DNA of 64,000 nt from Eretmocerus hayati (lineage: Eukaryota; Arthropoda; Insecta; Hymenoptera; Aphelinidae), in the NCBI GenBank assembly GCA_029851415.1, contig CM056742.1, positions 114,268,246-114,332,245 on the forward strand, in the 5' to 3' direction. This document shows positions 10,870 to 23,549 of this stretch, piece after piece. Every line of letters begins with the position of its first letter. Position 1 is the first letter of the stretch. Both the position numbers and the translations under genes were made by a program. The notes under the pieces are model-generated. The model saw only the letters and a program-made list of their open reading frames with translations. It ran no database searches and was not told where the DNA came from.

Positions 10870-12613
10870 ACATTTTTCTCGTAATTCAAGCTCACTTTGA
10901 ATGTTGTGATTATTTAATTATGTAATGGGAAATAATGATGATGGGGAGGTGGTGAAAATTTCTCGGAAGCTGCAGAGGATTGAGAAGACTGAGGGATCTC
11001 CCGGGACTCAGAAAACATTAGGGGTCCTCAAGGGCCCTCAGGGAATCTCTCAGAACCTAAGAAGGTGAATATGGAACGTAATTTAGTTTAATTGGTCGAA
11101 GGCACTCGGGGACCTCGAGGGTGTATCCCATGGCTGTCACGCAAAACTATAAAAATTATTTCCGATCCTACAATTTCTGTTGAAAAAAGTCTCTCAGTGT
11201 AGGGTGTATAACACATTAATGAAATCACAACACAGTACCCGCCAAAATTAATGGATCATGGATAGCCTCCGTAAATGAGCTATTACCCTGGTCCCCTTTG
11301 TCGTAGAGGAAATTTGGAGGAAGCAAATTGAAGATCAAAAAAATATCGATCGATTCATGTGTTAGGGATATTTTTTCCGTGCTTTTTTATAGAGTCATAA
11401 GTAAGGACGAAAAAACTGTTTTCATTTTCTTCAAGACCGAATTCATATAAGATCAGGCAGGATTTATTTTCATATAGGATCAGGAAGAATTCAATAAGAG
11501 AATTGAATGCAAATGAAATTCACTAGGCTAAATTTAGGTGTCAAGGTTTGTTTAAAGATGAACATCAAAGGAGTAAAAGTAGCTGTTTCGATGAGAATTA
11601 TGTGTATTTGAATTGATCATTCCAAGAATAATGACTACATTATGAGGGAATGTACAATCACATAGGCATGCTGCAGGCAAACCGCGGTTTGCCAAGGCAA
11701 TCCGTGGTCTGCCTGCTTTCCGGGCTTTGCCTGTAACATATACATTAGGTTCCACAATTTCTTTGTCGAAGAGATATGATAGATAGAGTGGAAAAATTCT
11801 GTTATCGTTCTCTGTATCGGTGAAGCGTTGATGAAGGCCACCTATGGCGTGCCAATCGCTTCAAGACGCGCATCGACCCTCCCCCCACATTTAATCAGAA
11901 TGAGTGCGTCAATTCGGTGTGCGGGGACGATTGAGCGAATATGAGCCAGCGTCGACAGAAGGCCCATTATTGTCGGCGCGTCTGGAGCAGAATGAAGATG
12001 AGTGCTGAAGACCGGAGACGATGAACTTGTCGCTGTGCGCAACGGCGATCATGGGCGTCAGTGTCGAGATAGTTTACGCGCGAGTGATAGAATCGAGAGC
12101 GATTCAAGCCACCCAACACGAGTGGGCACTTTGTGAAACGACTTCTCATCACGCGCTGCACACAGAAATGAATAATCTTTTACAACTTTCCAAACGCTGC
12201 AAAGACAATTGCAGAATGCTTTCTCTCCTCCTATTGATCATTCAAACATTGGAAATTACGGAAACTTCTCTGTCCAGTGACGTTATAACAAGTTATTCAA
12301 CCAATTGACCTTATCTGATTGACATTCATCATTGAATGAAATTCTTCAAATTATAGTATACCGATTCACAATCACGCAATCGAAATTCCATGAAAATTTT
12401 TCCCATGAATGACTCTAATCATGGCATTGGGCCTATCGCACGAAGAAGGTGAAGAATGCCTCGGAATTCCAGGGGGGTCTACAGAGACGTTTGCGAAATC
12501 TCAAAAATTCAAACTAGAAGAAAATCAAGACTCTTTTGGGAAAATGAGAATTCTGATTAGAAGATCGTATTAACCAATTCCTTCGGGATGACCAGGCGAT
12601 ATTCGAAAACGAT
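10870..12613. other. Anonymous non-coding stretch
   Basis: I see no supported gene. A perfect 18-bp palindrome, GGCAAACCGCGGTTTGCC, lies near 11677-11694 within a short degenerate GGCAAnCCGnGGTnTGCC repetition. A G+C-richer patch at 11.85-12.1 kb has overlapping frames without domains. Confidence 0.5.
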
Positions 12614-13316
12614 CTGGGGGTCGATTTTAGATTTCGGTCTAGACCAGTCGCGCGGGTCTAGTGACCAGAATTTGTCGAGGTAGCGCGTGACCTGAGCGTT
12701 GATTCGCGATTTCATCGTTCCTCGCTCCGCGAACCTTGGGTTAGGTTAGCTCGTATAGCTGCGTTTTGCGGTTTTGTGGTCTACTGTATACGTGATTGTT
12801 GTCAAATAAACATAAATTAATGCTTATTTGACAATCATGACCATGCTGTTATCCGGCGTGAGGTTTAAAAGTGTTGATGAAATATCTCCATCAGTGAGAG
12901 TTTCATCTCTTTTTGATCAAGTATGATTGACTGCCGTGATGCTGTATGTGACAGTGGAGCTCGCAAAAAAAATGTTTTATCTTTACAGCATCACGACAGT
13001 CAATCATACTTGATCAAAAAGAGATGAAACTCTCACTGTTGGAGATATTTCATCAACACTTTTAAACCTCACGCCGGATAACAGCATGCTCATGATTGTC
13101 AAATAAGCATTAATTTATGTTTATTTGACAACAATCACGCATACAGTAGACCACAAAACCGCAAAACGTAGCTATACGAGCTAACCTAACCCTAGGTTTG
13201 CGGAGCGAGGAACGATGAAATCGCGAATCAACGCGCAGGTCGCGCGCTACCTCGACAAATTCTGGTCACTAGACCCGCGCGACTGGTCTAGACCGAAATC
13301 TAAAATCGACCCCCTG
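12614..13316. mobile_element. 697-bp palindromic transposon with CTG target duplication
   Basis: The element runs 12617-13313. The left arm (12617-12945) starts GGGGTCGATTTTAGATTTCG and the right arm (12984-13313) mirrors it closely, leaving a 38-bp loop. CTG flanks both ends (12614-12616, 13314-13316). The arms contain TTAGGTTAGCTCG and a TATTTGACAATCATGA block. There is no open frame. The 3-bp target and G-rich ends suggest a PIF/Harbinger-like lineage with a non-TWA target; this is inference. Confidence 0.8.
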
Positions 13317-13527
13317 GGACCTTATTCCGAAGTTGATACGCGCTTAGGCTGATTACGCGGGTATGGAGATCACTCATTAATTCCGTGGAAAACCGCCATG
13401 CATAAGCGAGGGGGAGCTTCTACATCAACAACTAGCGCCCCCTCGCTTATACAGGGCGGTTTTCCACGGAACTGATCAGTGATCACCGTCACCGGTAACG
13501 CGTATCAACTTCGGAATAAGGTCCCTG
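13314..13527. mobile_element. 208-bp palindromic MITE sharing the CTG of its neighbour
   Basis: The element runs 13317-13524, starting GGACCTTATTCCGAAGTTGA with an exact inverted copy at the right end. CTG flanks it at 13314-13316 and 13525-13527. Inner arms ATTCCGTGGAAAACCGCC and GGCGGTTTTCCACGGAAC also pair, so nearly the whole element folds. It begins directly after the CTG that ends the 697-bp element, so one inserted into the target duplication of the other. Confidence 0.82.
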
Positions 13528-15766
13528 GAGAAAATTCATGTTTTAGGGACGTTCATAAGTGATTGCGTGAATCAGGGCGTGTTTTGACGTGGGAGTCGAC
13601 GAGAATCGCCTCACACATATACTAAAAGCACACAGCAGACGATGCACGACGCTCGATTCTGCAGAAAACATGCTCACGATTACACTTGCACTTGCTCACT
13701 TAGTGTTTTGAAAAATCCAATGTGATCCTTGGAAGCTCTTGTTTACGTGAGTGAAGCCTCATCAAAACCTCACTGTTAATCGCTGAGATCTACGCATACA
13801 TCTAGGCCACCCCATAAGAGCCCGTGATATTATACTCAGAGCTCAGTTCACGGGTACCCGAGAGTCTCAAAAATTGACCCCAGTATTTTTCTCATAATCA
13901 TCTTTGTGTGTGCCAAGTTTCATAATTTTCTCACTGTTAATTCAGTTTGCTTGTGAACGTCTCTGGACATTGGATGCAAGAGCGTCTGGTGGAAATAATG
14001 ATGAATATTAAGCAATCAATTTTCCGTGCAAGTAGGAGTATTAATAGGATGGAGCTGACAATGGATAGGGCCCATCACTGATCAATTTAGAACAAACCCC
14101 CGAAGTTTCACGAAGATCAGTCGGAGGGTTCAGGAAAAGTCGCACGACAATGGGAAAACAAAATAATATACGGATATACACAAGGTGTAGTTTGGAATAA
14201 TTTACATATAGCGTTGTACATCGGGAATGAAAGGTATAGGGGAGCTACTTTGGAGATCTCGGAAGTCAAAATAAGATAGATTGACTTTTATTTAGGTATA
14301 GATGGAGTTGAGTGGTCAAAAATGAGGAATTCGAAAAACCCCCACGCAAGAATTTACGCACGAAAACTCAAATTCAAAGTTGGCAACAACATTTCTAAGG
14401 CCAAAATGAATCGGTGGATGGCGCTCAGAAATGACGGGGCTGATCGCACAGAAAGATTGAACAATGCCTCAAATTTTCAAAAAAACCCATCAAATCGTTC
14501 GCGAAATTTCGAGTGACATGGAACGTTAAGATTAAACATTTTTTTTTTGAAAAATGGAAATTTTAGTCACAATTTCGTATTTACCAATCTCTTCAGAATG
14601 ATCAATAAATACTTGAACAGCAACATGTCACAAACTATATTGAGAATCTTAGGTGCTAGAACGTTTGAACCAACATAATCTGAAATTTGTGTTGGAATTT
14701 CGGTATAATCAATTTGCCGTTGAAGTAGGGGGATTTTGATCATTGATCAATTCAGAACTAAACCTCGAAGTTTCAAGAAGATTGCTGCAAGGGTTCAGGA
14801 GGTGACAACTGACAAAGTGAAGCATACCTCTCAATTCTCACGGATTGGGTAGATTCCCTGGCGCTTTGATCCACCGCTACGTATGAAGGTTTTCATCCAT
14901 CAGGAACTGAATTTGCAAAAAAAATGCATGATTCTAGTAATTCAAAAATTAATTCAAAATTAGGCGAGTCAAACGTAAGGCAACTAGAGATGAGTACCGA
15001 TGCGATTGAGTATTTTGAGCCGAATGCACTCTGGGCTCGTCACAAAAGTCCTGCAAAACGGCCGGCAGACACCGCAATTTCAACAAACCGGCATGGCATC
15101 GGAATTTCATGAGAAGCCTGCCACGCAGCAGTAATGACATTTCACTGTTCGAACACCCGAGCGATTTGTATTCAAGGGGCGGGTCTGAGATGCACGCGCG
15201 CACCGCGAGTACCAAAGCGTTTGATTCGGTCGGTTTCTTTGCCCCTTGTGAGACCCAGTGAGACCATGACCAGTTCCCAACTATATTCTGCTGCTGCCGT
15301 TGTTGTACAGTAGCTGATGCAGTCGAAACAGGAATGCTGTTGTCAGTCTTGAGCGTGATTTATGCGCGCGTTGACCGCGCGAGCGCGTCGCGTCGTTTTC
15401 TCCTACGGGTGCTCAGCCTTTTAACGACCCTGCTTCATCCGATGAATGGCGGCTGCGCCTGTACACATGCATACTCTTTTGATGAACTTTTCATGAATTT
15501 CAATTTATGGCCACGATCGGGCTGTTCAACTGCAGTGTCCATCTAACTTCGTGTGGCGCACAGTTCGAGCCGAGGTTCCAGCAGCCTACGATCGCAGCCG
15601 TTTTGGCATCTCGAAAAGGCGAGGGAGCCACGCATGGTTTAACTCGCGTGGTATGATTAATTCATGCGATTGTCAGTTGGGATGCCGGGAGACGTCCATC
15701 GGTAGCGTACGCCCGTGTCGACGCGGACTTGCCTCCGTGCATCGCATGCAACCGCCCGATTCTGTG
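13528..15766. other. Anonymous stretch with a degenerate direct repeat
   Basis: Positions 14017-14135 and 14699-14808 share CAATTT-CCGTTGAAGTAGG, TGATCAATTCAGAAC and CGAAGTTTCA-GAAGAT in the same order and orientation. This suggests two old copies of one repeat or a local duplication. The rest, including the CpG-rich 15.2-15.75 kb, shows no supported gene. Confidence 0.45.
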
Positions 15767-16043
15767 TAAGGGTGCGTCCCCAAATGATGCATATGCAGTG
15801 CACACTGCGCATACGTATGCACATGTGCACATGTGCAGCTATCGAAGAAGTTGAGCAAAAATTGAAGGGCTCGTATCGGAGAACTTCTGATATGAATCGG
15901 GTTTTGTTTTTGCTGCGTTACCGGCTGATCCAAAGCAGATCTAGACGAGTTCCATCTGGTTTTGGCTGAAATTTGATGAGCTGCACATGTGCACGTGTGC
16001 AGTGCATATGCATGCATATGCATCATTTGGAGACGCACCCTAA
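15767..16043. mobile_element. MITE, GGGTGYGYCC family, copy 2 (TAA target)
   Basis: The element runs 15770-16040 with termini GGGTGCGTCCCCAAATGATG and the near-perfect inverted CATCATTTGGAGACGCACCC. TAA is duplicated exactly on both sides. It is the best-preserved copy and fixes the family ends. Subterminal alternating purine-pyrimidine tracts (CATATGCATGCATATGCATC, GCACATGTGCACATGTGCA) flank an ACCGGCTGATCCA core shared with the copy at 2988. Confidence 0.88.
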
Positions 16044-18910
16044 GGTCACCGGTCTGCGCTCTCGGGCCTTGCACATACAGTCCCGATAATCTGCGCGTGC
16101 AATATCGCGTTATCAACTTCGGTCTAGCCTCGAACGCGAGAGAATGATGCCGCTCCGTTGCGAATGTGCGACCCACCAAAGGGCAAAGAGATTCTCGAGG
16201 CGGAAAGAAATGGCGAGAGAGTGAGACGAGAGAGAGGCAGATCTGGCTGAGATTGCGACACATGGAATTGCAGCGCTCCGGCATATAGCTATGCCGTTAC
16301 AAGGAGCTCGCGAGGACCGTTAGAGGGTGACAGTGCGAGATTGATTCACTGAACCAACGCCTCGCGATATTCGCGAGAGCTCGGCGTACTTACAGCTTTG
16401 TCGAGGTCACTCGCCTTGAGACGGGCTACCGAGGGCTGCGACGACGATCGAGAGACCATATGTACTATGTACCGCACCGGGTTGGCCGCTGATCACTACG
16501 TACTATACGCAAAAGCGCGCTTAGCTGGCTAAAGGGATCGAACATGCCGGTGCGGTTGCCGTCATCCAAGCGTTTATTCTTCGAAGATGCCCGCCGTTGG
16601 ATCTAGATGCACGGGGCTGTTTTCATAACCATGAAGACACAAATGTCAGACTGACAGTGAGTGAACAATCACGTGAAAAATACTAAAGCCCTAATCCTAC
16701 CAATGTTCAATCAAATTTAACGGTAGCTATTTTACGCCTGTGTGCAGGCAAACCGACAACCATGTCCAATACCTACATGGGAAGGACGCACGGTGCCGCT
16801 AATCGATTCTGCCTCTGCCGTGTTTCATACGGGCCATCATGAACAGGATAAGTAAATTCGTAAATGCTCAAAATGCTCGTCTTATTCCCGAAATTTCGAG
16901 TCGAATATGACTCGATTCGAGTGAAGAGTCACTCGAACAGATTTAGAGAGAACAGTCCGTCCAACTATTGCCTATATAAACTATTTCCGTGGGAGGAAAT
17001 GGTGAGGACTTCCGGACTTGTGAATTCTTTCCCAAATGGATTCGCAACATTTAGTGTCCATACGATGTGGTGGCAGCAATGGCAGGAGAGTTTCATTCTG
17101 GAATGGACCTGCTTCTCGCCTGTACAGGTCTTTTGAATGGTATTCGTCTAATAGCTGTTCCTCGCCCGCACTATGTGCAGAGGGTGGTACACTATCGGCA
17201 GGAAGGTGAACTGCAGTGTATCGAGATCTACTGTCTCACTCGCACTCATAGGTTATGGTACCCTGGTGGTGTCCGCAAGCACGGCGTTGTCGGCGAAAGC
17301 TCGATGCTCAAGTATCACATCGTTCCAAGTATCACATCGTTTCGTTCTAGTGTTTCACCTTGCCTGTCAAGCGATAGCTTTCCCATATCCTTCGCTCATG
17401 CTCCATCATCATTCTCCAGATAAATGTGCGCATGTCCGTTTTTCCACGATCGTATGCATTCGTGAGAAAATGCAAAGAAAGTCTGATGTAGCGGTCTGCA
17501 GAGACGTGCCAACATCCCCGCGGATATACGCCGCCGTACGTCTCAGCTCGCGAGCGACACGAACAATTTCGTGCCCAGGCGCGCTCTACATGTGTTTTGC
17601 CTACAAGCACCCATCGGAGATAAGGAATCAAATTTTGAGTATTTCACGCTTTTGACGATGCTAACGACCCCGCAAATGCGCACGCTTGCTTTTAATATGG
17701 AAATACGTTCCATTTGAATTAATGTAATGGCTTCTAGCTGCTGAGAATGGATTATGTTAATAGCTGGATTGCGTGAAGCTGCGTATAATCTGTTAGCTCG
17801 CGAGCGGGAGAGAGAGAAAGGGGGGGGGCTAAACAACGCACCCGCGCGCGTGTTTCTCAATTATATATGCAAGCGTGCAATACGCACTAGATTATAGATT
17901 GCTTTTTTATGAAGATTGCGAGGATGATGGTTGTCCTTTCTTCGGCCACTGTTATCCTCGCGTCCGGTGGACAAAGTCGATATTTACGAGTTCTGCGGAA
18001 CGGTCGAGATAAAATCGCAGAGAGAAATTGGTATGTATTCGTTCGAAAGTATGCTCACACGAGTAAAGAAAAAAAAATGAGAGAGACCGTGTCTCCGCGA
18101 ATACCTATAGGTATGTATACATACCGGACATCCCGAGCGCGTCTCAAGATTCGAAGAATAACACTTTCAAAAGTGATTTATGGGATTTTTCGTATTGCTT
18201 TACCACAACTGTAAATCAAAGCAGAGAATCTCAAGAGCGTTAATACCCTTGCAGTATATTGAAGTAATTTGCCTTATAATATTCTAATGGGCGATAAGTC
18301 ACGGGAATCCGATAAAAATTCCCGTACTCGCCGCTCACCGCATCCACGTGCGAATCACGCGCGCAACCCGAAACCACATTTCACGGCACCAGCTTGCAGG
18401 AACAACGAGGTACATGTGTTATTCTTTTTTTTTAGCTAGAAACGAAGAAACTGGCATTTTCTTCAGTCCATCTCTCAAAGCAGTGCATTGCGTTGTTGCG
18501 ACGCAAAAGAGAACTAAATGATAAGACGCTTAAATGAGAACTGGCGCAATAATTCATGATTGTACTACATCTCAAATAGCTTGATCGCTTGTTTCTATTC
18601 ACGGCAGCGGCCCGTCCGCGCCAAAGACAGGCTCCCATCATTCTATCATAACATTGTTCGGGCTTATTTTTCAAGTTACTTAAATAATCAAAAATTGACT
18701 TTTTCAACTTCACAACCCGATTACTGCCATGAAGACAATCATTTAGAAACTTGAACCAGAGAAATCAGACGACTTCTAGTGTCACAAGTGATATGCATCA
18801 CTATTATTTGGATTGATAGATTGATACTGAAAATCGTCCGATTTCTTCCATCCGAGCTTCTAAAAAATCGACTTGATGCCAGTAATCAAATTGTGAAGTT
18901 AAAACCATCA
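16044..18910. other. Non-coding stretch, partly CpG-rich, no supported gene
   Basis: 16.05-16.6 kb is CpG-rich and could hold a regulatory block. A 17-bp tandem duplication of CAAGTATCACATCGTTC type lies near 17310-17345, and a G-run at 17820-17828. Frames near 17.0-17.6 kb overlap on both strands and contain stops in any plausible exon; I assign no product. Confidence 0.45.
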
Positions 18911-19372
18911 ATTTTTAAACGCTTTTATTCTACTTCGCCTTGGCCATAGTTCTGACATGGTATTTTTTCCCCATTTCTGGAACAAGATTTTGGCTTCCTG
19001 TTTCTCGTTCGCTTAGGGACCCCATGATTGACGACTTCAATCAATTGAGTAGGGAGGGTAGACAATTGAGCGTTAGCGGTCGTACGCGGTGGGGGCGGGG
19101 GGGGGGGAGGTTGTCCTTGACTACAGTATCTGCTGCACGTAATGATGAGTGTGTGACATTCTAATACGAGACACCCATAGGGCTTATATAGGCTGTCCAG
19201 TGTTTATACGCATAGTTTCTTATGTACCGTGCAATTCCTTTCTGCGCGATTCTTTTTTATCGGTTTCTCAAATTCTATCTCTAATACACTACGCCGAGCT
19301 CCACCACGCCGTTTGGATCAGTGAATAAAAGCGTTTTTTAAAAATTCTTTTTAATTAAACGCTTTTATTTAT
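18911..19372. repeat. Inverted repeats of the AAACGCTTTTATT motif (possible MITE)
   Basis: ATTTTTAAACGCTTTTATTC at 18911-18930 is mirrored by GAATAAAAGCGTTTTTTAAA at 19322-19341. A third copy (TTAAACGCTTTTATTTATT) at 19354-19372 forms a compact hairpin with the second. The outer pair could be the termini of a 430-bp MITE, but the target duplication is not clear. G-rich sequence (GGTGGGGGCGGGGGGGGGGG) at 19089-19109 lies between them and could form a quadruplex. Confidence 0.45.
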
Positions 19373-19477
19373 TATTTCAATAACTTGGAAAATTGCCGGG
19401 AAGATTTCATGATATGTTTATGAGGGCAACCCACTAGTGTGGATGGGCCATAGGCGGCTGCGGATCAATGCAAAATT

Positions 19478-19572
19478 CTTGCGTTTCTCTGTGACACGGG
19501 TGCGAGATCTTGCGTTATTCCTGCGACACACTAGCGTTTTTCTTGCGACACCTTGTCACAGAGAAACGCAAG
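19478..19572. repeat. Hairpin with 19-bp perfect arms
   Basis: CTTGCGTTTCTCTGTGACA (19478-19496) is exactly inverted at 19554-19572. The loop holds two further degenerate copies of CTTGCGTTnTTCCTGCGACAC, so the structure is part tandem, part palindrome. Origin unknown. Confidence 0.65.
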
Positions 19573-19668
19573 ATTCGATGCCAATATGGCCAGGCCCTCA
19601 TAAAGGGCTCCGCATCGGAACGGTATGATTTCATGAAAAATCGCGTTGGTACTCATAGTGGCTCTTTT

Positions 19669-19981
19669 GATGAAAAATCATTGTCTGGAAAAAATTCAAG
19701 AAGAGCCATAGGACAGAAATCTCGAGAAGAACGACAACAGGACCTTGTCGAGCCGATAAGAGAGACGACATTCGGCGACCGAGCGATCCAGAATTCGTAA
19801 GGATCTTCAAGTTGGACGACGAGAACAAGTGTCAGGAAGCTTTTCGAGATCCCTGCATTGAGCGCGTACACGAACCGGTCGATCTTTGGTTAACGACGCA
19901 GAGTCAGGACGAAGTGTATTCAAGTGCACTCTGGTACATGGCGAGCGATGGATGCTGCGCGGTGGAACCGGAAGCATAAGA
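19669..19981 (+). other. Unassigned open frame without start codon (possible exon)
   Basis: About 100 codons are open without an early Met, in a frame that includes DPEFVRIFKLDDENKCQEAF, then IERVHEPVDLWLTTQSQDEV, ending TAA near 19979. The acidic, well-mixed composition reads like protein more than most frames here. However, frames of this length are expected by chance in G+C-richer DNA, and I recognise no family. It could be a terminal exon or a retro-fragment. Confidence 0.2.
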
Positions 19982-22389
19982 AAGTTTGCCGAGGTGAGCG
20001 AGGAGGTGAGTCGCTCAGACGAGACCGATCGGAAAACCTCGCTTGGCCTTTAATCCGCTATGAACCTCTGGTCCCGCCCGGCCCTTTGCTATAACGCTAA
20101 AAACTGCTGCAGATTATCGCTCCTCTTCTTCCACCATCTAAACGTATACGCACAAGTTGGCGAGGATAAAACGAGACGAAAAGAAGAGGCAGAGAGCGGA
20201 ATGGTCGTGTACGGCAGTAGAGAGAAAAATAAAACCAGCTGAGCAGGACGTTAGCGCATTAATTATTGCATGGCAGGATCCCCGTCCACCAGGACATTGA
20301 CGATTGTACGTTTCGTCCTTCTGCAAGATATTAGAACGTAAATCCTCGCACAACAGCCAATGATACTTCCTAAATTTCTCTCGAGAGAGTTTTTTCTTAT
20401 GTCGCTAGAGAGATATTCTCACTCTATTGGAATTCGCATAATTGGCCATCGTCGTTGCGAGTGAAACAGAAAGAGAGAGAGAAAGAGTGAGGAGCAAGAA
20501 TTATGGCTGCGAGATATAAAGAATCCCATGGACGCGTTAGTCACAATGCTGAAATCCGTCGCTGAATTCTCAGAAAAATACACTATTAATGTTTTAACGA
20601 CCAATCGAACGAGTGTTCCTAGACGCAAGCCGAATAAACCGTTCTCACAGACTGACAGATGGACGAGCCGATAAAAATCTTCATTAAAAGTTTTTGCGCA
20701 AGCTAGCTGGTATTATGAGCTTCGAAATGGCACACAAAGCACTCCAAGCTCCAAACTCGTTCTCTCGTCCGTCGCGCTCGTCTGGATGAGAGAATCAGTG
20801 ATTACTTAGGCGCCGTGGCTAAACAGTGAGGCCGAATTATATCGAGTGCGCTCTCGTGTGAGCTAGCTCGTCGATATCCGCGTCAGGTGTCGCGTGGGTG
20901 ACGCGAATTCGAATCGCGCCGCGCGCGAGCGCGTCGCGTCGGTAGGGGAGGTAAAACGGCGCGACAACTATAGCGCTCTGGTGGCCAAAAAAGGCGGCCC
21001 AACTGCGGGTAGATGTTGCAGGTTGCAGGGCTTATATGAGAGAATCGCGCAAAAAGCCCTTTATTTCAATGGATTGTGCTTCGATTATAATGAGTGAGGA
21101 ATGAAATTTCATCTACAGATCATGCAGATTCTTGCGCAATTCTTTTTGAGCCTGTCAGTCGTGCAGAACCCGCACAATTGAACAATCTCGCGGTAGAAAT
21201 GGGGGCCCTTAATTTGGAAATAGTCCTGTAAAACTGATTTTGATGGCTATAGGACCCTCAAATTTCACAGAGTGATGGATAAAGGCACACCAAACAGCAT
21301 CGTGCAAGAAAAATGCGATTCTCAGATACTTCCAATTGGAACCATGCTTAATACACCATTGAGTTTACGGATAATACACCATTGAGTTTACGGATTTTTC
21401 TAATTTCATTTAAGAGTCTTCAAGCAACTTCGAGTAAACATTCGGCAAGCTGAACATGTGACGAGGGTTTGGGTGGTAGTTATTCCGACAATTAGTCTTC
21501 TCGATCTGATGAGTTATAATTATTAAATGCGTGAACTCCGATTTGCGGCGTTTTTAGACGCACACAAGCAGCCCGCGGACGAGTCACACCGATATACACA
21601 ATACTTGCGCACGGATCCAATGTATATAGGGAGACTTGCAAGAAGCCAATACCAGGACAGGCAATGCGTGCATAGTGTCCTTCCTTTGAACTCCCATGCA
21701 GCATAGCGCGGCATTCTCGGCGGCAGCAAGACAAGACGCATTCATCCGAAGAGTTTGCGCTGCAAACATTTTCTCACAGCAATTCCAACAGGTACTCGCA
21801 CCAACTCTTTCCTCCTCAAAACACCAAACATCTCGTCTGTCGTAAGTTTTGTCACGCGCACGAGCACGCACATCTACGTCAAAATGCTGGAAGATATTGC
21901 CTATATGCAAAAGAGGACGACTTTGGATAATTTGGACTTTACGACTTTTCGACGAATGGATCAGAAATTGACCGCCAAGAGGCACACGACCGTGCGTACA
22001 CGTTATCACTCTACACGACATATAATATATATCCCTTGTACCATCTTCAAAAACGAGGACGTGCTCTCTTGCTCAGGGCCATCGAACCTCGCAGGTGAGG
22101 TAAAACAATGACCCCGACGATATGGAGTGGGCAACTCGATCGGTGGAGGTCGGTACCGTGCAATGTGTGAAATGAGTTGAGGATCAAATTCGGGAAAGTA
22201 ACAGAGAAGCATCATTGTACTCTTTTCTATCCTTAACTTTCGTCGGTGTATTTTGATGCGTCACGTTGAGAGTCAGTCCTTCGAATTTGTAAAATCGTCA
22301 CTCTTGGTTGATGATTCGAGTGATTTGTTCAGGAGAAATTGGTCCGTTGGTCAATGATAGCTGAATGACCGATAGCGATTGATTTCGAC
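19982..22389. other. Non-coding stretch with a CpG-rich block and a tandem duplication
   Basis: 20.75-21.0 kb is CpG-dense (GCGCGAGCGCGTCGCGTCG, a string almost repeated at 15.38 kb). A 23-bp unit starting AATACACCATTGAGTTTACG is tandemly duplicated exactly at 21350-21372 and 21373-21395. Frames at 21.5-22.1 kb overlap on both strands and have no domain. Confidence 0.45.
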
Positions 22390-22569
22390 TAACAAGGGGA
22401 GTCCGGAGTCTCCGGGTCCTGGAATCTCACCAAAATTTTTTTACAGTTTCGTACCACCTAGAATATGAAGAACCCAAAGCAACTTCCCCAAATGGGCCTC
22501 CCGTTCAGAGCTACAGCCTATGACATTAGCATTGCCCATATAGGCCCATGTTAAAAAGTGATATAGATA
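22390..22569. mobile_element. CMAGGRGAG palindromic element, left half only
   Basis: It starts CAAGGGGAGTCCGGAGTCTC at 22393 after TAA and matches the left arm of the intact copy at 29089 almost base for base up to the AT-rich loop near 22565. There it joins the left arm of the CACGGTG element at GATATGCC. A deletion apparently removed the right half of this element and the outer end of the next. Confidence 0.8.
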
Positions 22570-23549
22570 GATATGCCATTTTAGAGGAGTATAAATTTCA
22601 TTTCTCAAAAGCCTACTATCCTTTTTCTATGACTAATCGAGGTTTCTCCAGCCTCTCACTCCGGCACATCTCAGTATTTTCCAAGGTACCCCAGCTCATT
22701 TCAAAAGTAATTACAAAATCTAAACAATGAGTTCTGGTGCGTTGAGTTTGAATGAGTTAGAAGCAAAATTTCCTATGTGGATGGAGTATGAATGTCGTTT
22801 TCCAGAGACAGGTTCAAGCCTTCTCGAGTTTGCGACTCCAGTGTAGGTTTCCGAGCCTGATTTTTCAATCATCTTGTCTCGTTTCCTAGTTGTTTAATTC
22901 AGTTGAAGGTGATTCAAACGGAACGGAAAAATATGGATATATATGCACTAGAATCCCGAGCTCGAGGATGTTTGATTCTGTCTCCGGAAAACGACAACTA
23001 TACTCCATTCTCATGGAGACTTTTGCTCTTAAGTCACTCAAACTCAACGCACCACAACTTTTTGTGAAGATTTTGTAATTAGTTTTGAAATGAGCTGAGG
23101 TCCGTTGGAAAATTCTAAGATGCACCGGAATTAGAGGCTCGAGAAGCCTCGATTTGTCGTAGGAAAATGATTGTGTGCTTTCGGAAAATAAAATTCATAC
23201 TCCTCGACAATGGCATATATTAGCTCTGGTGATCCGAAACCCACCATACCTCGGCTTATTTTGGAGCTCTTGTCCATATCTACGGAATGAGTTGAGATAA
23301 GTTGGAGAATGAGTGAGTATCCCGGAGTTAGAGGCTTTGCCGTGAAAGATGACCCTCAAAGGCTGGATTTAGGCTGAAATTTTATTGGTTTGAATGCGAA
23401 AATACAATCCATTGCTGCATTATAAAACGGAAGCAGATCCGATTTTGGTGGAAATGAATTATTCAATGAAAAATTGCAAGGAAAATGGTAGCGTGCTCAG
23501 TTTTTTTAGTAATTCTTGTCCATCTTTTCCCGGCTTCAGGACCACCGTG
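22570..23549. mobile_element. CACGGTG element, copy A (left end deleted, otherwise unfilled)
   Basis: This is homologous over about 1 kb to copy B (29438-30702 plus part of its left arm). It ends GGCTTCAGGACCACCGTG at 23549. It lacks the two insertions carried by copy B and so supplies their empty sites: a single TA at 22617-22618 and TCA at 22671-22673. No coding frame is conserved between the copies. Repeated blocks of GAGCTGAGGTCCGTTGG type lie inside. Confidence 0.8.

Noticed and set aside
12700..12760. TTAGGTTAG telomere-like string
   Set aside because: Only two partial TTAGG units, found inside both arms of a transposon; not a telomeric array.
16970..17345. Cysteine-rich minus-strand peptide near 17.1 kb
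   Set aside because: Stops interrupt it, no splice signals join the parts, and no cystine pattern of a known family fits.
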